NCBI GenBank assembly: GCA_017473705.1
Contig: JAFUJQ010000029.1
Location: 1 to 64,000, forward strand
Length of the DNA: 64,000 bases
Direction of reading: 5' to 3'
DNA from: Bacteroidales bacterium
GTDB taxonomy: Bacteria; Bacteroidota; Bacteroidia; Bacteroidales; UBA932
Both the position numbers and the translations under genes were made by a program. Under the pieces are notes generated by a model that was given only the letters and a program-made list of their open reading frames with translations, had not been told where the DNA came from and ran no database searches. The stretch's first letter is position 1. Every line of letters starts with the position of its first letter. Shown here one piece after another: positions 1 through 9,005 of this stretch.

Positions 1-537
1 AACACCATGTCCCATACCCTCAACGAGAGCCTGCATGTTGTTGTTCCACTGAGCAGCGACCGCAGGTGACTCGACTGTAGTCACGAGAACCGCTCTGAGG
101 TTATCCTCTGTCAGGAACTTCTTCTGTGCATCAGAAAGGTCAGATGCAGCCGCGCCGCTCTCGTCATACGACTTACCGTTATACTTTGCACCTCCGAACA
201 TTCCACCACGCGACGGCACTGACTGGTGCGAGCTATAGAGCATCATTCCTGCTATCTCCTCTATTGTCAGCTGAGCTGCAAGATCCTCAGCTCTCTCCTC
301 TGCGCCGAGTCTCCAGTCTTCATAGATATCAAGTTCACCATTGCGGTTGAGGTCCTTGAATGCATAGCCATCAACTGTAAGGATGCTGATTCCTGACTCC
401 GGAGAATAAGCGATGGTCCGGCCTTTCCTCTGGGTCATGACGTTGTAGCCATACTCAGTCTCTGTCAAGGTCCACTTCACACCGTTGCATGAAGCAAGGA
501 CCGCAAGCCCTAAGGCAAATGTCAAAAGTCTTTTCAT
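1..537 (-). CDS. GH3 beta-glucosidase lipoprotein, N-terminal part (cut by window edge)
   Basis: The first 179 codons are present; the rest lies beyond base 1. The protein starts MKRLLTFALGLAVLASC, a type II signal peptide with lipobox LASC (Cys17), so it is probably an outer-membrane or periplasm-facing lipoprotein. After residue 55 comes a segment rich in DLNRNGELDIYEDWR, followed by an 'AEDLAAQLTIEEIAGMM' region and LYSSHQ, which matches the N-terminal start of large bacterial glycoside hydrolase family 3 enzymes that release glucose or xylose from the non-reducing end of oligosaccharides. The catalytic Asp would lie outside the window. The ATG at 537 was chosen for the signal peptide. It is divergent from a second GH3 gene at 716, so the two may form a glucan-degradation locus. 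Confidence 0.85.
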   Translation of the reverse strand, partial: MKRLLTFALGLAVLASCNGVKWTLTETEYGYNVMTQRKGRTIAYSPESGISILTVDGYAFKDLNRNGELDIYEDWRLGAEERAEDLAAQLTIEEIAGMMLYSSHQSVPSRGGMFGGAKYNGKSYDESGAAASDLSDAQKKFLTEDNLRAVLVTTVESPAVAAQWNNNMQALVEGMGHGV

Positions 538-715
538 ATGCGTACATGATTACTTGTTTCAGTGTCGATTTGCGAAATTATACATATTTTCCGTCCTTGC
601 ACTTTCGCATTTTGTCATATGTTTGCGTATATGTTTAAAATGACATTCAAGTATATGCAATATAGGGGAAAGTATATATATTTACATTAGGAAAAATATA
701 CAAAACCACATAAGA
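538..715. promoter_or_regulatory. Divergent intergenic region between two GH3 genes
   Basis: This AT-rich 178-bp spacer must carry the promoters for both GH3 genes. I see only imperfect -7 boxes: a minus-strand TAATTTCG near 574-582, one mismatch from TAnnTTTG, and a plus-strand TATATTTA near 677-684. No operator could be assigned. Confidence 0.35.
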
Positions 716-2977
716 ATGAAAAAGGTATTCCAACTTGCAGCATTGGCGCTCGTTGTTGCCGGCTGCGGCTGTGGCATGTCACCTCAGGACAGACTCACAT
801 TAAACGACAAGAAGATCAACGAGATCATCGCTCAGATGACTCTCGAGGAGAAGGTGGAGATGCTCCACAGCAAGACAAACATGTCTTCAGAAGGTGTTCC
901 TCGTCTTGGTATCCAGGACATCAAGTACACTGACGGTCCATTCGGTATCCGCGAGGAGAACGGTGACGGCTTCCGTCCACTCGGCTGGACTCTTGACTCA
1001 GCGACTTACTTCCCTACCGGTTCTGCACTTGCGGCCACATGGTCTAAAGAAATGGCACGCAAGAACGGATGGGCTATGGGTAAGGAAGGACGTCTCAGAG
1101 GAAAGGACATCATCCTCGGACCTGCAATCAACATCCAGAGACTCCCTGTAGGCGGACGTACCTACGAGTATCTCAGCGAGGACCCTGTTCTTGCAGCCCG
1201 TCTTTCAGTTGAATACACCATCGGTTCACAGGAGGCTGGTACAGCTGTCTGCCTCAAGCACTACGCGCTCAACAACCAGGAGACTGACCGTGGTAGCGTG
1301 AACGTCATCGCTGACGAGCGTACAATGCGCGAGATCTACCTCAAGCCATTCGAGGCTGCGATCAAGGAAGGTGGTGCAATGTGCGTGATGCCAGCTTACA
1401 ACAAGGTAAACGGTTACTACTGCTCTGAGAATGCTCACCTGAACAACGAGATTCTCCGCGGCGAGTGGGGCTTCAAGGGTATGACAGTATCTGACTGGGG
1501 TGGAACTCACAGTACAATGGGTGCGGCCCTCGGAGGACTCTGCGTGCAGATGACAGGTGACAATTACTTCGGACAGGCACTCATCGACTCTGTAAGAAAC
1601 GGTGCTCTCCCTGAGTCTGTCGTTGACGACAAGGTACGTGAAATTCTCCGCCTCCGTTTCGCAATCGAGCCGGTTCCAGAGGACGTAGCCAACACAATCA
1701 TGACATCACAGCCAGAGACTCAGCAGGTCGCATACGAGATCGCTCAGAAGTCGATCGTTCTCCTCAAGAACGAGGGCAACCTCCCTATCTCTAAGGAAGT
1801 GAAGAAGATCGCTGTAATCGGACAGAACGCCGTCCTCACAACCGCAGCAGGAGGTATAGGTGCTGGCGTGAAGACTCTTTACGAGATCTCACCTCTCGAG
1901 GGTATCCAGAAGAGAGCTGCAGAGGCTGGCGTTGAGGTAGCATACGCACCAGGTTACAAGAACTACAAGATGAGAATGGGTTGGGGCAGACCTGCAGCAG
2001 GTCCTGTTGATCCTCTCACAGCAAATTCTACAGACGAACCAGCAGATCCAGCTCTCCTCGCAGAGGCTGTTGCCCTTGCAAAGGACGCTGACATGGTAAT
2101 CTTCTTCGGCGGTACAAACAAGTCTATCGAGACTGAGGGCAGCGACAGAAAGAACATCGACCTCCCATGCGGCCAGAACGAGGTCATCAAGGCCCTCTAC
2201 GAGGCTAACCCTAACGTGGCTACAGTCCTCATCTCAGGCGGTCCTACAGACCTTCGTTTCCTTGAGCCATACTCACCTGCAATCGTACAGGGTTGGTGGA
2301 ACGGTCTTGAGGGCGGTACAGCACTCGCAGAGGTTCTCTTCGGAGACATTGCTCCTTCAGGAAAACTTCCTTTCACATTCCCTAAGAAGCTTGAGGACTC
2401 ACCTGCATATGCACTCGGCAACTTCGGTCAGAATGCCAGCGAGGACCTCTTTACCCTCATGTATCGCCTTGACGCAACAGGCTACACTCGTGAGCAGATC
2501 CAGGAATACATTGCAAACCTCCCTGATCCGGTATCAGAGTACAAAGAAGGAATACTCGTAGGTTACAGATGGTACGACACAAAGGAAGTCCCTGTAATGT
2601 TCGCGTTCGGACACGGTCTCTCATATGTAGACTTCGAATATGGTCCTCTTGCCTGCAAGAAGAAAAAGGACAGGTTCCTCGTAACCTTCGAACTTAAGAA
2701 TACAGGAAAAATGGAGGCTGACGAAGTGGTTCAGCTATATGTCAGGAGAATAGACTCGAAAGTAGAACGCCCGTTCAAGGAACTTAAGGCATTCGACAGG
2801 ATTACCCTGAAGGCAGGCGAAGCAAAGAAGGTCACCCTGGAGTTCTCTGCAAGCGAGCTTGCGCACTGGGACATAGACACCAACGGATGGGTATTGGAGC
2901 CCGGTAAGATCGAAATTCTTGTTGGATCTGCTTCTGACGACATTCGTCAGAGAATTGAAACCGACATCAGGCTCTAG
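716..2977 (+). CDS. GH3 family beta-glucosidase, lipoprotein
   Basis: A complete 753-residue glycoside hydrolase family 3 protein. It begins MKKVFQLAALALVVAGC, a lipoprotein signal peptide with lipobox VAGC. The TIM-barrel domain (about 35-330) includes CLKHYALNNQETDR (substrate-binding Lys-His) and GMTVSDWGG, where Asp260 is the predicted nucleophile. The alpha/beta sandwich domain (about 345-600) starts at the SIVLLKNEGNLPI region and ends with a GSGE-like zone at IETEGSDR. A fibronectin III-like domain closes the protein (about 665-753). No PA14 insert is visible. Likely substrates are beta-glucosides or beta-xylosides; the family does not settle which. The coding sequence is strongly biased to C-ending codons, suggesting high expression. 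Its stop codon overlaps the end of a convergent small gene. Confidence 0.93.
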   Translation: MKKVFQLAALALVVAGCGCGMSPQDRLTLNDKKINEIIAQMTLEEKVEMLHSKTNMSSEGVPRLGIQDIKYTDGPFGIREENGDGFRPLGWTLDSATYFPTGSALAATWSKEMARKNGWAMGKEGRLRGKDIILGPAINIQRLPVGGRTYEYLSEDPVLAARLSVEYTIGSQEAGTAVCLKHYALNNQETDRGSVNVIADERTMREIYLKPFEAAIKEGGAMCVMPAYNKVNGYYCSENAHLNNEILRGEWGFKGMTVSDWGGTHSTMGAALGGLCVQMTGDNYFGQALIDSVRNGALPESVVDDKVREILRLRFAIEPVPEDVANTIMTSQPETQQVAYEIAQKSIVLLKNEGNLPISKEVKKIAVIGQNAVLTTAAGGIGAGVKTLYEISPLEGIQKRAAEAGVEVAYAPGYKNYKMRMGWGRPAAGPVDPLTANSTDEPADPALLAEAVALAKDADMVIFFGGTNKSIETEGSDRKNIDLPCGQNEVIKALYEANPNVATVLISGGPTDLRFLEPYSPAIVQGWWNGLEGGTALAEVLFGDIAPSGKLPFTFPKKLEDSPAYALGNFGQNASEDLFTLMYRLDATGYTREQIQEYIANLPDPVSEYKEGILVGYRWYDTKEVPVMFAFGHGLSYVDFEYGPLACKKKKDRFLVTFELKNTGKMEADEVVQLYVRRIDSKVERPFKELKAFDRITLKAGEAKKVTLEFSASELAHWDIDTNGWVLEPGKIEILVGSASDDIRQRIETDIRL

Positions 2978-3186
2978 ACAGAAGGACTTACATACATATG
3001 TTCTGTAGCGATCGCCTTGTCAAACAGGGCGATTGCTTCGTATAGATGGTACTCGGAAGTGGCGATTTCATCATAAATGGCGTCGTCGTCAATCAGCATA
3101 GAGCCAAATCTCTCATCTGCTGCAGCCTTCGCATTTTCGATGGCAAGGGTCGGGTTCAGGAGATAGTCCTCAATAAAATTATACAT
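2974..3186 (-). CDS. Small acidic hypothetical protein, 70 aa
   Basis: I do not recognise this protein. It is 70 residues, acidic and alanine-rich, predicted mostly helical, with no signal peptide or membrane segment (motifs such as NPTLAIENAKAAADERFG and YHLYEAIALFDKAIATE). Normal-looking amino-acid composition and conserved-type helical periodicity argue that it is real. It lies 71 bases downstream of the double-thioredoxin gene on the same strand, so it may be the last gene of that transcript. A box close to TAnnTTTG (AAAATTTG) near 3231-3245 could also give it its own promoter. It converges on the GH3 gene and shares the palindromic CTAG as stop codon for both. Confidence 0.5.
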   Translation of the reverse strand: MYNFIEDYLLNPTLAIENAKAAADERFGSMLIDDDAIYDEIATSEYHLYEAIALFDKAIATEHMYVSPSV

Positions 3187-3257
3187 AATAAAGTATCTTT
3201 ATTGAGCACAATCTCAAAGACCAGACCAAACTCTACAAATTTTGTAATAACATTACA

Positions 3258-4739
3258 CTAATTCTGTAAAGTTTCATACCTGCTTTGTATAATTCCTTTC
3301 TTGTCAGTGAATACGATATAAGGAAGCGAGGAAAGATCGAACGAATCAAAGAGCCGGGCAGCAAGCGAAGGATCGTCAGTCAACACCTGGTCCATATTGA
3401 CAAGGAAGACACGCGTACGCCTGTCTGCGTTTACCAGAGTATGGGCCGCAGCAATCTCGGCCTTGCATATGTTGCATCCATCAGTGTGAAAAATAATGAT
3501 ATTGTCTTTCGCTCCGATTTTCGCCAGATCCTTGACTTTTTCCTTTTCACCGGACCTTGTCAAAAGCACACCAGGAACCTTTATACGCTTGATGCGTGTT
3601 CCGGGAGACGCCTTGGAAAGCAAGTCATCGACAATCCTGGCATAGCCTACAACCTTCAATGTATCATCAGTGGTCAACCACACTCTTCCATCATTAAGAA
3701 TATACTTATCCACATGATACGCCAGGCCTTCCTTTGCTCCTCTGCCGGTCTCTGAGGCAAGATAATAAAGAAGATCTCCGGCGAGCTGTCTGAACATAAG
3801 TGTGTCACCTTTCTCCAAAGTCGCCTGCGCTATCATATCAGAAACCCCTCGAACCTCTTCAGGTGACGACGGAGATCCCTGGAACATCATTGAGAACAGA
3901 TCCATGGCCTCCTTGCCGCCGTATGTGAGGTTCACTTCTGCAAAAAGCGAGGACAGAATCTGTCCAAGAGCATCCGTATCCAGTTCCCTGCCGGCAATCT
4001 TGCCGTCCGGGCGTATCAGAAACATCTTAGGAGTCTGCAGGACACCATATTTACGTTGGAAATCAGAATCCATTTCAGGATCCCAGAGATGAACCACATT
4101 GACTCCTTCAGCATCAAGGACAAATCTTTCAGTAACATATTCCTTCCATGCGTCTTCATTGTCCCCGGTATAAAACGCATACAGGTCGACAGGATATTCT
4201 TCAGCCTCAAGCAATGACCTCAGCTTGATGGTTTCTATCTTGCACCTGGCACATCCCGTGTCATAGAAATACAGCACCGAGTATCTTTTCGAAGGGGCAT
4301 CATACAAGGTCACTCCTTCTCCAGCCATATTCCTCACATCAAGGCGAGGAGCCTGCGCACCAAGCAGCGAATTTCTGTTGAAATCCGCATACACACGTGC
4401 ATTCAACAGATCCACATCATTCGGCATCCTGACCTCACCAGTAAAGAACCACTTGTCGAGTATATGGATGGCCACCGACTCCGCCCCCATTATCTTCGAC
4501 GAGAAATAATGGTCATAAAGTCTCAGCGCAACATACTGCCTGACCAGAGAGTCTGCGCAGCTTTCTATCAGGAAGTCACACTCTTCCATCTGCGCATCCG
4601 GCCCTGCCGGCTCGATCGCAGCCACATACTCCTCAAGCTTAGCATCCAAGGATGCGCGCTTGAGCGAGTCCAGCTGCTGCGCCCGCAGGCACTGGCACCA
4701 GGACAGGACCAGAATAACATATAAAAAGAAGCGCTTCAT
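3258..4739 (-). CDS. TlpA/DUF5106-type protein with two thioredoxin-like active sites
   Basis: A 493-residue exported protein starting MKRFFLYVILVLSWCQCLRAQ, a signal peptide. After an N-terminal helical region, a TlpA-like thioredoxin fold contains C163-A-R-C166 (in YDTGCARCK). A long helical spacer leads to a second thioredoxin-like domain with C422-N-I-C425 (in HTDGCNICKAE). TlpA-type proteins reduce or oxidise cysteines of periplasmic proteins. Two CXXC centres in one chain suggest internal electron relay or two separate clients; that is inference. The ATG at 4739 is preferred over upstream in-frame ATGs because it begins the signal peptide. It lies one base after the coaD stop, so translation is likely coupled. 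Confidence 0.8.
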   Translation of the reverse strand: MKRFFLYVILVLSWCQCLRAQQLDSLKRASLDAKLEEYVAAIEPAGPDAQMEECDFLIESCADSLVRQYVALRLYDHYFSSKIMGAESVAIHILDKWFFTGEVRMPNDVDLLNARVYADFNRNSLLGAQAPRLDVRNMAGEGVTLYDAPSKRYSVLYFYDTGCARCKIETIKLRSLLEAEEYPVDLYAFYTGDNEDAWKEYVTERFVLDAEGVNVVHLWDPEMDSDFQRKYGVLQTPKMFLIRPDGKIAGRELDTDALGQILSSLFAEVNLTYGGKEAMDLFSMMFQGSPSSPEEVRGVSDMIAQATLEKGDTLMFRQLAGDLLYYLASETGRGAKEGLAYHVDKYILNDGRVWLTTDDTLKVVGYARIVDDLLSKASPGTRIKRIKVPGVLLTRSGEKEKVKDLAKIGAKDNIIIFHTDGCNICKAEIAAAHTLVNADRRTRVFLVNMDQVLTDDPSLAARLFDSFDLSSLPYIVFTDKKGIIQSRYETLQN

Positions 4740-4740
4740 G

Positions 4741-5199
4741 CTACAGTTCCACACCCTCCGGAACAAACAAAGAAGTGTCACCGCCATGCTTGAGCAGGTC
4801 TCTGACAGCTGTAGAAGATATGTGGGCATACTCCTGAGCAGTCGGAATGATGATGGTCTCGATCTCCGGAGCAAGCTTTCTGTTGGCATCGGCAATCGAC
4901 CTCTCTGTCTCGAAGTCGATCATGTTACGCACGCCCCTGACAATATGTTTTATGCCGAGCTGACGGCAGATGTCGATGGTCAAGGTATCATATTGAATGA
5001 TGCTGACGCCTTCAAGGCCCGCAGTGGCCTGCTCTATTATGTTTATGCGCTTCTCGTTCGGGAAGAAACCGCGCTTGTCAATGTTGACACCGACAGCCAC
5101 CACGACTTCATCGAACATCGTAAGGGCTCTCTTGAGAATATTGAGATGTCCCGCAGTAAACGGATCGAACGATCCCGGGAATAATGCCTTTCTGCTCAT
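4741..5199 (-). CDS. coaD: Phosphopantetheine adenylyltransferase CoaD
   Basis: 152 residues, the usual length for bacterial CoaD. The enzyme joins ATP and 4'-phosphopantetheine to make dephospho-CoA, the fourth step of CoA synthesis in the cytoplasm. The nucleotidyltransferase signature is clear: FPGSFDPFTAGH at residues 7-18 with the TxGH motif (Thr15-His18), and the C-terminal ISSTAVRDLL region of the family. The downstream double-thioredoxin gene starts one base after the stop, pointing to a two- or three-gene transcript. No good TAnnTTTG box was found in front of it. Confidence 0.95.
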   Translation of the reverse strand: MSRKALFPGSFDPFTAGHLNILKRALTMFDEVVVAVGVNIDKRGFFPNEKRINIIEQATAGLEGVSIIQYDTLTIDICRQLGIKHIVRGVRNMIDFETERSIADANRKLAPEIETIIIPTAQEYAHISSTAVRDLLKHGGDTSLFVPEGVEL

Positions 5200-5213
5200 A
5201 ATATATAATTCAA

Positions 5214-5293
5214 AAGCACATAAAGTGCCGTTTTTGTTCTTTTAACACCATTTTTCCAGTCCTAAAGCACAAATATGCCCTCATTTGTGCTTT
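5214..5293 (-). repeat. Two small hairpins with AAAGCACA core between ung and coaD
   Basis: The ung-coaD gap contains a 10-bp inverted repeat (arms AAAGCACAAA at 5264-5273 and its complement at 5284-5293, reaching the ung stop codon) and a smaller stem (GCAC 5216-5219 with GTGC 5225-5228) that on the minus strand is followed by TTTTG. Together they may terminate ung transcription. Confidence 0.5.
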
Positions 5294-5961
5294 TAAAGCT
5301 GCCAGTCTATAGGATTGCGTCCCATAGAGGTCAGGTATGCATTCGCCTTGGAGAAGTGGCGGCAGCCAAAGAAGGCTCCTCGGGCAAGCGGAGACGGATG
5401 AGCCGCTTCCAACACGCAATGGCGGGAATGGTCTATGAGCTCGCTCTTAGTCCTTGCGAAGTTGCCCCACAACATGAACACGACACCTTCACATTCAGCC
5501 GAGATATACTTTATCACCGCATCTGTGAACTCCTGCCAGCCGATCCTGCTGTGCGAAGCTGCTTCTCCTGAGCGTACTGTCAGCACAGCATTGAGAAGCA
5601 GGACACCCTGACGGGCCCATTTCTCCAGATTGGGATATCCGCTCATCCTCACTCCAAGGTCTGTCTCTATCTCCTTGAAGATGTTCTTGAGCGACGGAGG
5701 CGCAGGCATGTTCTCCGGCACGGAGAACGAAAGGCCGTGCGCCTGGCCGGGGCCATGATAAGGGTCCTGACCGAGTATCACCACCTTGACATTCTTCACG
5801 GGGGTCAGTTCGAAAGCCTTGAATATCTGTCCCCCAGGAGGATAGATGCGCTTTCCTTCAGCCTTCTCGCCATGAAGAAAACGCACCAGGGATGCGAAGT
5901 ATGGCTTATCAAACTCGCTACCAAGTGCGTCTTTCCAGCTTTGTTCTATCTTAACATCCAT
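5293..5961 (-). CDS. ung: Uracil-DNA glycosylase, family 1
   Basis: 222 residues, standard length. Removes uracil from DNA at the start of base-excision repair. The water-activating motif GQDPYHGPGQAHGLSFSV is complete, with catalytic Asp66, and the minor-groove intercalation motif HPSPLA contains His188. The start at 5961 gives the expected N-terminus (MDVKIEQSWKDAL). It is 33 bases downstream of lon on the same strand, so it may be read through from lon. Confidence 0.96.
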   Translation of the reverse strand: MDVKIEQSWKDALGSEFDKPYFASLVRFLHGEKAEGKRIYPPGGQIFKAFELTPVKNVKVVILGQDPYHGPGQAHGLSFSVPENMPAPPSLKNIFKEIETDLGVRMSGYPNLEKWARQGVLLLNAVLTVRSGEAASHSRIGWQEFTDAVIKYISAECEGVVFMLWGNFARTKSELIDHSRHCVLEAAHPSPLARGAFFGCRHFSKANAYLTSMGRNPIDWQL

Positions 5962-5994
5962 AACAGGTCTTGCATTGCCCAGGATGACAGACTT

Positions 5995-8394
5995 CTAGAA
6001 AATGTAGTCCATTACATCCTGAATGTTCTTGACATAGACAAAGGTAAGACCTTTTATGTAAATTTCCTTTATATCCTCAACATCTTTTCTGTTCTCTTCG
6101 GAAATGATTATCGTGTGGATGCCAGCCCTCTTGGCCGCAAGGATCTTCTCCTTGATGCCTCCGACAGGGAGCACTCTGCCCCTGAGGGTCATCTCACCGG
6201 TCATCGCGATGCCGCTCTTGACCTTCCTGCCCCTGAACGCCGAAACCATCGAGCTTACCATGGTGATACCTGCTGAAGGGCCGTCCTTCGGCACAGCTCC
6301 CTCAGGAACATGCACATGTATGTCCTTATCGGCAAACTCCTCGTATGACATCCCTGTCAGCTCCGGATGCGCCTTTATATACTGGTATGCTATGGTCGCA
6401 GACTCCTTCATCACGTCGCCGAGATTTCCTGTCATGGTCAGGATGCCCTTGCCCTTGCTGACAGAACTCTCGATGAACAGGATCTCGCCCCCAAGAGATG
6501 TCCATGCCAGACCGGTCACTACTCCCGGAGCCTCGTTACCCTTCTGGAGGTCATGCGAGTTAGTAGGGAGACCGAGATATTCCCTGATGTGTTCCTTCTT
6601 GATCACCGAAGGGTATTCCTCTCCGAAGGCGATCTTCTTGGCGGTCACACGGGCAACCTTTGCAATCTGCTTCTCCAGACCGCGGACACCTGACTCATGA
6701 GTGTACTCATCGATGATCCTGGCAACAGCAGCCTTCTCGAACTTGAGCTGAGACTTGTCGAGACCATGCTCCTCAAGCTGCTTAGGCACGAGATGACGCT
6801 TCGCGATCTCATACTTCTCCTCTGCCAGATATCCTGTCACATTGATCATCTCCATACGGTCTCTGAGAGCCGGATGGATGGTCTCGATGTTGTTGGCCGT
6901 GGTGATGAACAGCACATTCGACAGATCATAGTCTATATCCAGATAGTTATCATGGAATGCCGTATTCTGCTCCGGATCAAGCGCTTCAAGAAGTGCTGAA
7001 GACGGATCTCCCTTGATGTCCTTGGTCAGCTTGTCCACCTCGTCAAGTACGATGACCGGGTTCGAAGTACCTGCACGGTTGATGCCGTTAAGGATACGTC
7101 CCGGCAATGCTCCCACATAAGTCTTTCTATGTCCACGGATCTCAGACTCGTCGTGCACGCCACCAAGAGCGATGCGCACATATTTGCGGCCGAGAGCCCT
7201 TGCAATCGACTTTCCAAGGCTGGTCTTGCCCACTCCCGGAGGGCCGTACAGGCATATGATAGGCGACTTCATGTCACCCTTGAGCTTCAGCACCGCCAGA
7301 TACTCGATGATTCTCTCCTTCACCTTGTCAAGTCCATAGTGATCCTCGTCAAGGACCTTCTGGGCATTCTTGAGATCGAGGTTGTCTACCGACATCTCGC
7401 CCCATGGAAGGTCGAGCATGAACTGTATATAATTATACTGTATGCTATAGTCCGGCGAAGAAGGATTATATCTTTCGAGCTTTGCAATCTCCTTGTCGAA
7501 GATGGCCTGCACCGCTGCCGGCCAGAGTTTCTCCTCTGCGCGGGCGCGCAGCTGCGAAAACTCCTCCATCTCGTCCATTCCCAACTCCTCCTGAATGGTC
7601 TTGAGCTGGCTGTTGAGATAGTATTCCCTCTGCTGCTGGTCGATCTCAGACTTCACTTTCTGATGGATCTCCTGCTTGATCTTCTGGAGTTCGACCTGAG
7701 TGTCAAGGACAGACAGGAGCTTCATGGCACGGGCTCTGAGATCGCCATACTGAAGAAGTTCCACCTTGTCCATATAGTTCTCCACCTCAATTGTAGTAGC
7801 GGTGAAATTGACGAGGAACTCGAAGCTGTCAATGCCCTTGAGCGCACTGATCGCCTCGCGAGGAGCCATTGACGACGAGCGGAGGATCTGTGTGGCCTTC
7901 TCCTTGAGAGTCTCGGCGATCATCCTGGTATTTGCACTGTCGGCCGGAACGATATCATCAAGATAACGTACACGTCCAAGCATATATGGCTCGTAATCGA
8001 CAATATTCTCCACCTCGAACCTCTTGAATCCCTGAAGGATGGCGGTGATGGTACCGTCCGGCATTTCGAGGGTCTTGACTATCTTTGCCACTGTTCCATA
8101 TGTATAAAGGTCCTCTATGCGAGGCTCCTCCACAGAAAGATCATTCTGGGGCACGGCTCCGATGAACATGTTCCCCTGTTCCGCATCCTCTATCAGTCTT
8201 ATCGACTTCTCTCTGCCGATGGTTATAGGATATACCGTACCAGGGAACAGCACAGCATTCCTCAAGGCCAGAATTGGAAGAGAATCAGGCAGCTGAGACT
8301 CGTCAATCTTCAACAAACCATCCCCCTGCACCACCGGAATGATGCTCACTTCAGCGCCTGCCGCCGACAAAATATCATTCATCAAATCTTTCAT
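5995..8394 (-). CDS. lon: ATP-dependent protease Lon (LonA type)
   Basis: 799 residues. Lon degrades misfolded and selected regulatory proteins in the cytoplasm. The order is an N-terminal substrate domain (about 30-240, beginning PILALRNAVLFPG), a coiled region, an AAA+ module with Walker A GPPGVGKTS and Walker B VIVLDEVDK, and the C-terminal protease domain with the Ser-Lys dyad Ser707 (in PKDGPSAGIT) and Lys750 (in GGIKEK). The exact start is uncertain. A TATATTTG box lies only 4 bases before the ATG at 8394, so the transcript may be leaderless or the true start may be the next in-frame ATG at 8382. A perfect palindrome at 8478-8494 could be an operator. Confidence 0.96.
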   Translation of the reverse strand: MKDLMNDILSAAGAEVSIIPVVQGDGLLKIDESQLPDSLPILALRNAVLFPGTVYPITIGREKSIRLIEDAEQGNMFIGAVPQNDLSVEEPRIEDLYTYGTVAKIVKTLEMPDGTITAILQGFKRFEVENIVDYEPYMLGRVRYLDDIVPADSANTRMIAETLKEKATQILRSSSMAPREAISALKGIDSFEFLVNFTATTIEVENYMDKVELLQYGDLRARAMKLLSVLDTQVELQKIKQEIHQKVKSEIDQQQREYYLNSQLKTIQEELGMDEMEEFSQLRARAEEKLWPAAVQAIFDKEIAKLERYNPSSPDYSIQYNYIQFMLDLPWGEMSVDNLDLKNAQKVLDEDHYGLDKVKERIIEYLAVLKLKGDMKSPIICLYGPPGVGKTSLGKSIARALGRKYVRIALGGVHDESEIRGHRKTYVGALPGRILNGINRAGTSNPVIVLDEVDKLTKDIKGDPSSALLEALDPEQNTAFHDNYLDIDYDLSNVLFITTANNIETIHPALRDRMEMINVTGYLAEEKYEIAKRHLVPKQLEEHGLDKSQLKFEKAAVARIIDEYTHESGVRGLEKQIAKVARVTAKKIAFGEEYPSVIKKEHIREYLGLPTNSHDLQKGNEAPGVVTGLAWTSLGGEILFIESSVSKGKGILTMTGNLGDVMKESATIAYQYIKAHPELTGMSYEEFADKDIHVHVPEGAVPKDGPSAGITMVSSMVSAFRGRKVKSGIAMTGEMTLRGRVLPVGGIKEKILAAKRAGIHTIIISEENRKDVEDIKEIYIKGLTFVYVKNIQDVMDYIF

Positions 8395-8398
8395 ATAT

Positions 8399-8406
8399 CA
8401 AATATA
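8399..8406 (-). promoter_or_regulatory. Candidate -7 box for lon, 4 bases from the ATG
   Basis: TATATTTG on the minus strand fits TAnnTTTG. No clear TTTG is present 19-21 bases upstream. Confidence 0.4.
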
Positions 8407-8477
8407 AACTAAATTCATCAATAAGATTGCCACGTCGTTCCGTTCCTTGGCTTTCGAAGGAACCGCACATGACAATT

Positions 8478-8494
8478 ACTGCCAAATTGGCAGT
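8478..8494. promoter_or_regulatory. 17-bp palindrome upstream of lon, candidate operator
   Basis: ACTGCCAA-A-TTGGCAGT is a perfect inverted repeat with 8-bp arms around one base. It lies 84 bases upstream of the lon start in an otherwise featureless AT-rich spacer. It is not the CIRCE element. A stress regulator site is a guess from position only. Confidence 0.4.
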
Positions 8495-8625
8495 TTTGTT
8501 ACGATTTATTTTGCGAATATATATATGGTCAATCTCCATGCCACAGAAAATAATGTCATATGGATGCGGAAGCATATGACAAAAGTGCATAGAAATCAGT
8601 TTTTTAATGTTTTTTGGGATTACAA

Positions 8626-8657
8626 TTTGGTTAATTGAAAAAATAAGCCTAATTTTG
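8626..8657 (+). promoter_or_regulatory. Bacteroidota-type promoter of the HU gene
   Basis: TTTG at 8626-8629, a 20-base spacer, then TAATTTTG at 8650-8657. This fits the consensus TTTG-N19-21-TAnnTTTG. The leader to the ATG is about 40 bases. Confidence 0.75.
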
Positions 8658-8700
8658 CGAGCTAGTTCGTTAAATAGTTATGTATTAAAATTAAATAGTT

Positions 8701-8973
8701 ATGACAAAGGCAGAAATCGTAAACGAGATTGCTAAGGAAACAGGCATCGAGAAGGCAACTGTAGGTGCAGTTGTAGAGGCTTTCATGGAAAGCGTAAAGA
8801 AGTCACTTGCAAAGGGTAACCCTGTATATCTCCGTGGTTTCGGCAGCTTCATCATCAAGCACAGAGCAGAGAAGGCTGCAAGAAACATCACCAAGAACAC
8901 AACAATGACAATCCCTGCGCACAACATCCCAGCTTTCAAGCCAGCAAAGGTTTTTGTTAACACTGTAAAATAA
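8701..8973 (+). CDS. HU family DNA-binding protein
   Basis: 90 residues, the usual size. HU dimers bend and compact DNA and assist replication and recombination. The sequence shows the HU fold from MTKAEIVNEIAKETGI through the GRGF-like YLRGFGSF turn and the Pro-containing arm NTTMTIPAHNIPAFKPAK (the DNA-intercalating proline is in the TIPAHN segment). It has its own strong promoter and is followed after 32 bases by a tiny basic ribosomal-type gene, so the two are probably co-transcribed. Confidence 0.95.
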   Translation: MTKAEIVNEIAKETGIEKATVGAVVEAFMESVKKSLAKGNPVYLRGFGSFIIKHRAEKAARNITKNTTMTIPAHNIPAFKPAKVFVNTVK

Positions 8974-9005
8974 TTTTTATCAATAATATTTAAAACCTTA
9001 AAATT

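Larger units (their letters stand above)
8395..8700. other. 306-bp divergent spacer between lon and HU
   Basis: No gene is seen here. The spacer holds the lon -7 box, a 17-bp palindrome (8478-8494) and the HU promoter. Small reading frames here lack coding character and overlap the lon start, so they were not called. Confidence 0.7.

Noticed and set aside
126-350. Plus-strand frame opposite the first GH3 gene
   Set aside because: It lies antisense to a clear GH3 N-terminus and has no protein-like composition.
4740-4895. Longer start for the double-thioredoxin protein
   Set aside because: It would overlap coaD and precede the obvious signal peptide.
8375-8590. Minus-strand 71-codon frame upstream of lon
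   Set aside because: It overlaps the lon start and promoter and has no recognisable features.
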